NCBI RefSeq assembly: GCF_017745275.1
Contig: NZ_JAGHZS010000008.1
Span: forward strand, 186,001-250,000
DNA: 64,000 nucleotides
Direction of reading: 5' to 3'
From: Chitinophaga sp.
Lineage (GTDB): Bacteria > Bacteroidota > Bacteroidia > Chitinophagales > Chitinophagaceae
Positions within the stretch are counted from its first letter, which is position 1, and the number at the start of each line of letters is the position of its first letter. Both the position numbers and the translations under genes were made by a program. Below are positions 60,813 to 64,000 of the stretch, one piece after another. The notes below the pieces were generated by a model, which was not told the DNA's origin, did not search any database, and worked only from the letters and a program-made list of their open reading frames with translations.

Positions 60813-60927
60813 CTTTTAGCAGTTAGCTTTTAGCAAAATGCAGCGGAGATATAAGCAAGTAGGAATACACTTACGCTTATATCTCCGCTGCATTTTGCTA
60901 AAAGCTAAAAGCTAACTGCTAAAAGCT
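60811..60927. repeat. TAGC-type inverted repeat between thiL and the GT39 gene
   Basis: TAGCTTTTAGCAGTTAGCTTTTAGC then AAAATGCAGCGGAGATATAAGC on the left; the right arm is the near-perfect complement and carries an extra TAGCTTT unit. Each end carries a TAG used as stop codon: thiL on the plus strand and the GT39 protein on the minus strand. A clear example of the element supplying both stops. Confidence 0.9.
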
Positions 60928-62605
60928 ATTTCACTACTTCCACTGGTATTACCGAGCTGTTATGCGTTGGTGGCAGATCTCCGGCAAATACAGAAAACTT
61001 CAACTGGTACTTACCAGGTTTCTCCGGCATCACTACTTCCAGGTTGATTAAACGCCGTAGCACAGCCCTTTCCAGCGTCATGGTTGATTTCACCGGAGGT
61101 AACCATTCCTCTTTCGCCATAAAGGCATATCCCAATACCGGTTCATTGGTCCTGTCGAGGCGGATTGGCTGGTGATAGTCGTTATTGGGCTGCAGGATTA
61201 CATTTACATGCTCTCCTCTTTTCGCCTTAATGGATTTCAACGCAGGCTTTAATTGTATAAGTGAGTAAGAGTAATAGTCAGTCTGGATGTTATAATCCAG
61301 GGTACCAAGCGCTGTTTTCAGGCTGTCTGTAATAGGAATCCCAGCACCGGGATCAAATACTATCATCACCTCCTTTCCCCATAATTCGGTTTCTGTGTTC
61401 CAGAAATTATACTGACTTCTGCGGGCATAGCGGCTGTTGAGGCTATAAGACAACTGCCCGGTATAAAACATATATTTCGATGGCCGTTGGTAACTATTCA
61501 CAAATACTACCGGTTTGCCTTGCGCACGCGCGGCCACCTGCGATGTCCATACCCGGTTGTTATGTATTTCCGGTCTTATTTCCACACCTGGCATAAAATC
61601 CCAGATCATATACACTCTTACCACCAGCACCAGCAAAAGCGTTACCGGCAAAGTATATAACAGCCATTTCTGCGACCAGCCTTTACGGATAATTGCCTGG
61701 TGCGCCAATATTACTACAGGGGTAAACAACATCACCGTCCAGTTGGCCTCTACCCTGCCTTTGAAGGTACTTAACAGGAAAAAAGCCAACACCCCTATCA
61801 CACAAAATTTAAGTGCCCGCTCAAAAGAGTTCTGAATAGGAGAACGGAAAGCGTAGTATAATATCAGCCAGCCCAATAAAGGCCCGAATAATAACAACTG
61901 CCCACCCAGGTAATCCAGCGAGTAACTGATATCATAGGAAGAAGCATTTCTATCTACCAGGTGATATTGCAGAGAAGGGAAGCCATGGGTATACTGCCAG
62001 TAAATATGTGGTAAAAACAACAGCGTGGTAAGGATACAAGCCACATAAAACTTGAACACCTTCAATAGGTTGATGTTGGATAATACCGTGAAGAAAACCA
62101 ATAATACGCCATGGTACTTGCTATAGAACATCAATACCATGGAAACACCAAGCAGAATGGTGTTTTTCCAGGTTTGCTCGTTGAGGAAGTTGCGGTACAC
62201 CCAGAAATAAATGGCCGCAAAAAATATTAATGGTACATCCGGCACAGCCAGTATTCCACCTATTTGCATGGCACCCATAGCGCCTACAATCAGGTAAAAC
62301 AGGATATTATCTTTCGAAGCAATGAGGCGGGCCGTAACCCACAATGTGAGCGTATTGACCAATACAATCAGCAACCTCACTCCCAACTCGTTATGAAAAA
62401 TGCCATATCCAATTTTGATCAACAGGGCTATCATTGGTGGATGGTCAAAATATCCCCAGTCGAGGTGACGTGAATACACCCAATAATAAGCCTCATCGTC
62501 CCACAGCTCAGAGAAGCAGGCCTGCAACAGGCCCAGCACCAGCCAGCTTAGGAGGAACAGATTTCTATACCGGTCTTTTTTAAAGAAGCGAGTTAATGCA
62601 CTCAT
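60926..62605 (-). CDS. Dolichyl-phosphate-mannose/ArnT-like glycosyltransferase (GT39/GT83)
   Basis: 559 residues from the ATG at 62605; longer starts overlap nagA. Ten or more membrane helices; DDEAYYWVYSRHLDWGYFDHPP contains the acidic pair near the first periplasmic loop, the catalytic-Asp motif of the GT-C fold. The C-terminal 130 residues (VVMPEKPGKYQLKFSVFAGDLPP) look like a soluble beta domain. It uses a lipid-linked sugar as donor. Overlaps none of the coding part of nagA, whose stop lies 40 bp upstream. Confidence 0.85.
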   Translation of the reverse strand: MSALTRFFKKDRYRNLFLLSWLVLGLLQACFSELWDDEAYYWVYSRHLDWGYFDHPPMIALLIKIGYGIFHNELGVRLLIVLVNTLTLWVTARLIASKDNILFYLIVGAMGAMQIGGILAVPDVPLIFFAAIYFWVYRNFLNEQTWKNTILLGVSMVLMFYSKYHGVLLVFFTVLSNINLLKVFKFYVACILTTLLFLPHIYWQYTHGFPSLQYHLVDRNASSYDISYSLDYLGGQLLLFGPLLGWLILYYAFRSPIQNSFERALKFCVIGVLAFFLLSTFKGRVEANWTVMLFTPVVILAHQAIIRKGWSQKWLLYTLPVTLLLVLVVRVYMIWDFMPGVEIRPEIHNNRVWTSQVAARAQGKPVVFVNSYQRPSKYMFYTGQLSYSLNSRYARRSQYNFWNTETELWGKEVMIVFDPGAGIPITDSLKTALGTLDYNIQTDYYSYSLIQLKPALKSIKAKRGEHVNVILQPNNDYHQPIRLDRTNEPVLGYAFMAKEEWLPPVKSTMTLERAVLRRLINLEVVMPEKPGKYQLKFSVFAGDLPPTHNSSVIPVEVVK

Positions 62606-62645
62606 GTGGATATACAGTATGATTAATCCTGCGAAGATAGCGCTA

Positions 62646-63743
62646 TTAACAGTATACTGTAGTATTCCAGTTGGAGTCGATTGCCACCAATGCCGCATCG
62701 TAGCCTACCGCAATGCGGCCCAATGCCTGCTCACGGCCTATGGCGCGGGCAGGATACAGCGATGCCATACGCAACGCCTCCTCCAGTGGAATCCCTGCCT
62801 CTTCCACGCAGTTACGAACGGCTTTGATCATCGTTAAAGAAGAACCGGATAGTACACCAGTGGCGCTCACATAACGGTCCTTTTCCCGGAGATAGATGTA
62901 ATCTCCTTCTTTATTCTCTTCTACAGCATCTGTTATAAGAAACAGCCGCTCTTTCATCATTTTTTTACTGATACGGATAGCCGCAAAATCCACATGTATG
63001 CCATCGGCCACAATGCTGGCGCTTACCAGGGGATGGTCGTAAATAGCACCTACTATACCCGGCGCCCGGCTTTCCAGTGGCGACATCGCATTAAACAGGT
63101 GCGTGGCATGATGGATCCCATTATCAAACGACATATACGCCTGTGCGTAAGTAGCGTTACTGTGGCCGGCAAATATGGTGATCCCCGCAGCAGCCAGTTG
63201 TCGTACCAGCTCCGGGTCACAACGTTCCGGCGCCAGCGTCATGATTTTTACCACATCCTTTCCATTTTCGAGGATCCAGTTAATATCTTCCTGCGTAGGG
63301 ATACGGATATATTTATCGAGATGTGCACCTTTCTTTGCCGGGTTCATAAAAGGCCCTTCCAGGTGCAGCCCTAATACGCCCTGTCCTCCTTGTTCCCAAT
63401 AGGCTCTTACCGCTTTCATGGCTTCCAGCATAATATCCGGACCAATGGTAGCGAGGGTAGGCATTATCCAGGCAGCGCCACCTGCTTTACTATAGGCCAT
63501 GGTAGCCGCTAACGAAGTCACAGAGGGGTACAACGAGAATAGCTGTCCATTTCCGCCATAGATCTGTAAGTCAATAAACGCCGGAGCCAGCAAAGCACCT
63601 TTCAGGTCTGTTTCATTACCGGTCAGCGCTGCTTTTGAAGCAGGCATCACGCCGGTAATTTTACCCTGGTGGGTAGTCACAACATGATCTTCCAATATTT
63701 CCTCACCAGTAAAAATGTTGGCGTTAATATAGGTTACAGACAT
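62646..63743 (-). CDS. nagA: N-acetylglucosamine-6-phosphate deacetylase
   Basis: 365 residues. Amidohydrolase fold with LAPAFIDLQIYGGNG (metal-binding strand lacks the HxH of other members, as in the mono-metal Bacteroidota type), GLHLEGPFMNPAKKGAH, AGHSNATYAQA, and HATHLFNAMSPLESRAPGIVGA, plus TDAVEENKEG with the catalytic Asp. It removes the acetyl group from GlcNAc-6-P so that the sugar can enter glycolysis or wall synthesis. nagB is not in the window. It lies 20 bp after the truncated VOC gene. Confidence 0.92.
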   Translation of the reverse strand: MSVTYINANIFTGEEILEDHVVTTHQGKITGVMPASKAALTGNETDLKGALLAPAFIDLQIYGGNGQLFSLYPSVTSLAATMAYSKAGGAAWIMPTLATIGPDIMLEAMKAVRAYWEQGGQGVLGLHLEGPFMNPAKKGAHLDKYIRIPTQEDINWILENGKDVVKIMTLAPERCDPELVRQLAAAGITIFAGHSNATYAQAYMSFDNGIHHATHLFNAMSPLESRAPGIVGAIYDHPLVSASIVADGIHVDFAAIRISKKMMKERLFLITDAVEENKEGDYIYLREKDRYVSATGVLSGSSLTMIKAVRNCVEEAGIPLEEALRMASLYPARAIGREQALGRIAVGYDAALVAIDSNWNTTVYC

Positions 63744-63763
63744 AGCATGAATTTTTATAGACG

Positions 63764-64000
63764 TTAGTGAACTTCGTATAACTCTAAAGGCAGCCCATCG
63801 GGATCTGCAAAAAATGTAAATCGTTGATTAGTATGAGGATCTATGCGTATAGGCTCGGTGGAAACTCCTTTTTGCTGTAGTTGTGCTACCGCACTTTCAA
63901 TATCGTTCACAGAGAAAGCCAGGTGACGTAGTCCGGCAGCTTCCGGACGGCTTACTCTTGCCGGAGGGTCGGGGAAAGAAAATAATTCAATGATGTACAG
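63764..64000 (-). CDS. VOC family protein (glyoxalase-like), 5' part outside window
   Basis: 78 residues of the C-terminal part, open at the window edge. LYIIELFSF, GLRHLAFSVNDIESAVAQLQQKGV, FTFFADPDGLPLELYE are the second half of a vicinal-oxygen-chelate domain with the metal-ligand His in RHLAF and Glu in LELYE. It resembles the YaeR/GloA2 group. The start is not visible. It precedes nagA by 20 bp on the same strand. Confidence 0.85.
   Translation of the reverse strand: MYIIELFSFPDPPARVSRPEAAGLRHLAFSVNDIESAVAQLQQKGVSTEPIRIDPHTNQRFTFFADPDGLPLELYEVH

Noticed and set aside
13410..60927. Intergenic repeats as a CRISPR array or as coding
   Set aside because: The elements are single inverted repeats far apart, with no regular spacers and no cas genes.

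Overview
The window looks like a chromosomal segment of a member of the Bacteroidota, most likely Chitinophagaceae and probably Chitinophaga or a close relative. This is inferred from a GldC gliding-motility protein, DUF6089 and DUF3857 family proteins, the uppS-bamA-skp-skp order, promoters of the Bacteroidota type (TTTG about 21 nt upstream of TAnnTTTG), few Shine-Dalgarno sequences and mid-range GC. No tRNA, rRNA, CRISPR array, phage, transposase or integrase was seen. About 50 protein genes are present, most on the minus strand.

Layout. 1-2.1 kb: a C-terminal gene fragment, an ECF sigma factor and a sterol-desaturase family membrane protein. 2.2-6.5 kb: a tight minus-strand operon of a BCS1-like AAA+ ATPase, two paralogous basic proteins I do not recognise and the RNA ligase RtcB. 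This is the best candidate for an undescribed system. 6.6-8.9 kb: a gene-poor stretch with short promoter/mini-ORF/terminator units, a decayed DUF3857 gene and a DinB-like gene. 8.9-16 kb: a radical SAM protein whose start codon lies in a perfect 24-bp inverted repeat, a membrane-anchored MutS homologue, a GH125 mannosidase and a YncE/phosphoesterase fusion. 16-29 kb: fused acyl-CoA mutase IcmF, an inactive-Nudix regulator, ligA, tadA, an SPFH protein, a PAS-LuxR regulator, sod and a Gfo/Idh/MocA oxidoreductase. 29-32 kb: CtpA-type protease, yidD, rnpA and rpmH. 32-43.7 kb: envelope and housekeeping block with two skp genes, bamA, uppS, a DUF6089 porin, nadK, a second POTRA/barrel protein, a CBS protein, a hydrolase, cvpA, yqeY and gldC. 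43.7-48.5 kb: two glycosyltransferases, a lipoprotein, an orphan OppC and a hydrolase. 48.7-56.5 kb: acyl-CoA dehydrogenase, amidase, M28 peptidase, an AhpD-like protein and KorB without KorA. 56.6-64 kb: LysE exporter, GH3 family adenylase, SuhB-like phosphatase, thiL, a GT39 transferase, nagA and a truncated VOC protein.

Two features run through the whole window. First, at least eight intergenic inverted repeats built from AGC-containing purine runs (AAAGC or TAGC units) sit directly on gene ends and often supply the stop codon. Second, a spaced palindrome (about TAGTCYACT-N5-ARTAGACTA) occurs three times, upstream of the desaturase and twice between the M28 peptidase and the AhpD-like gene. 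All names are from reading the sequence; no database search was run.
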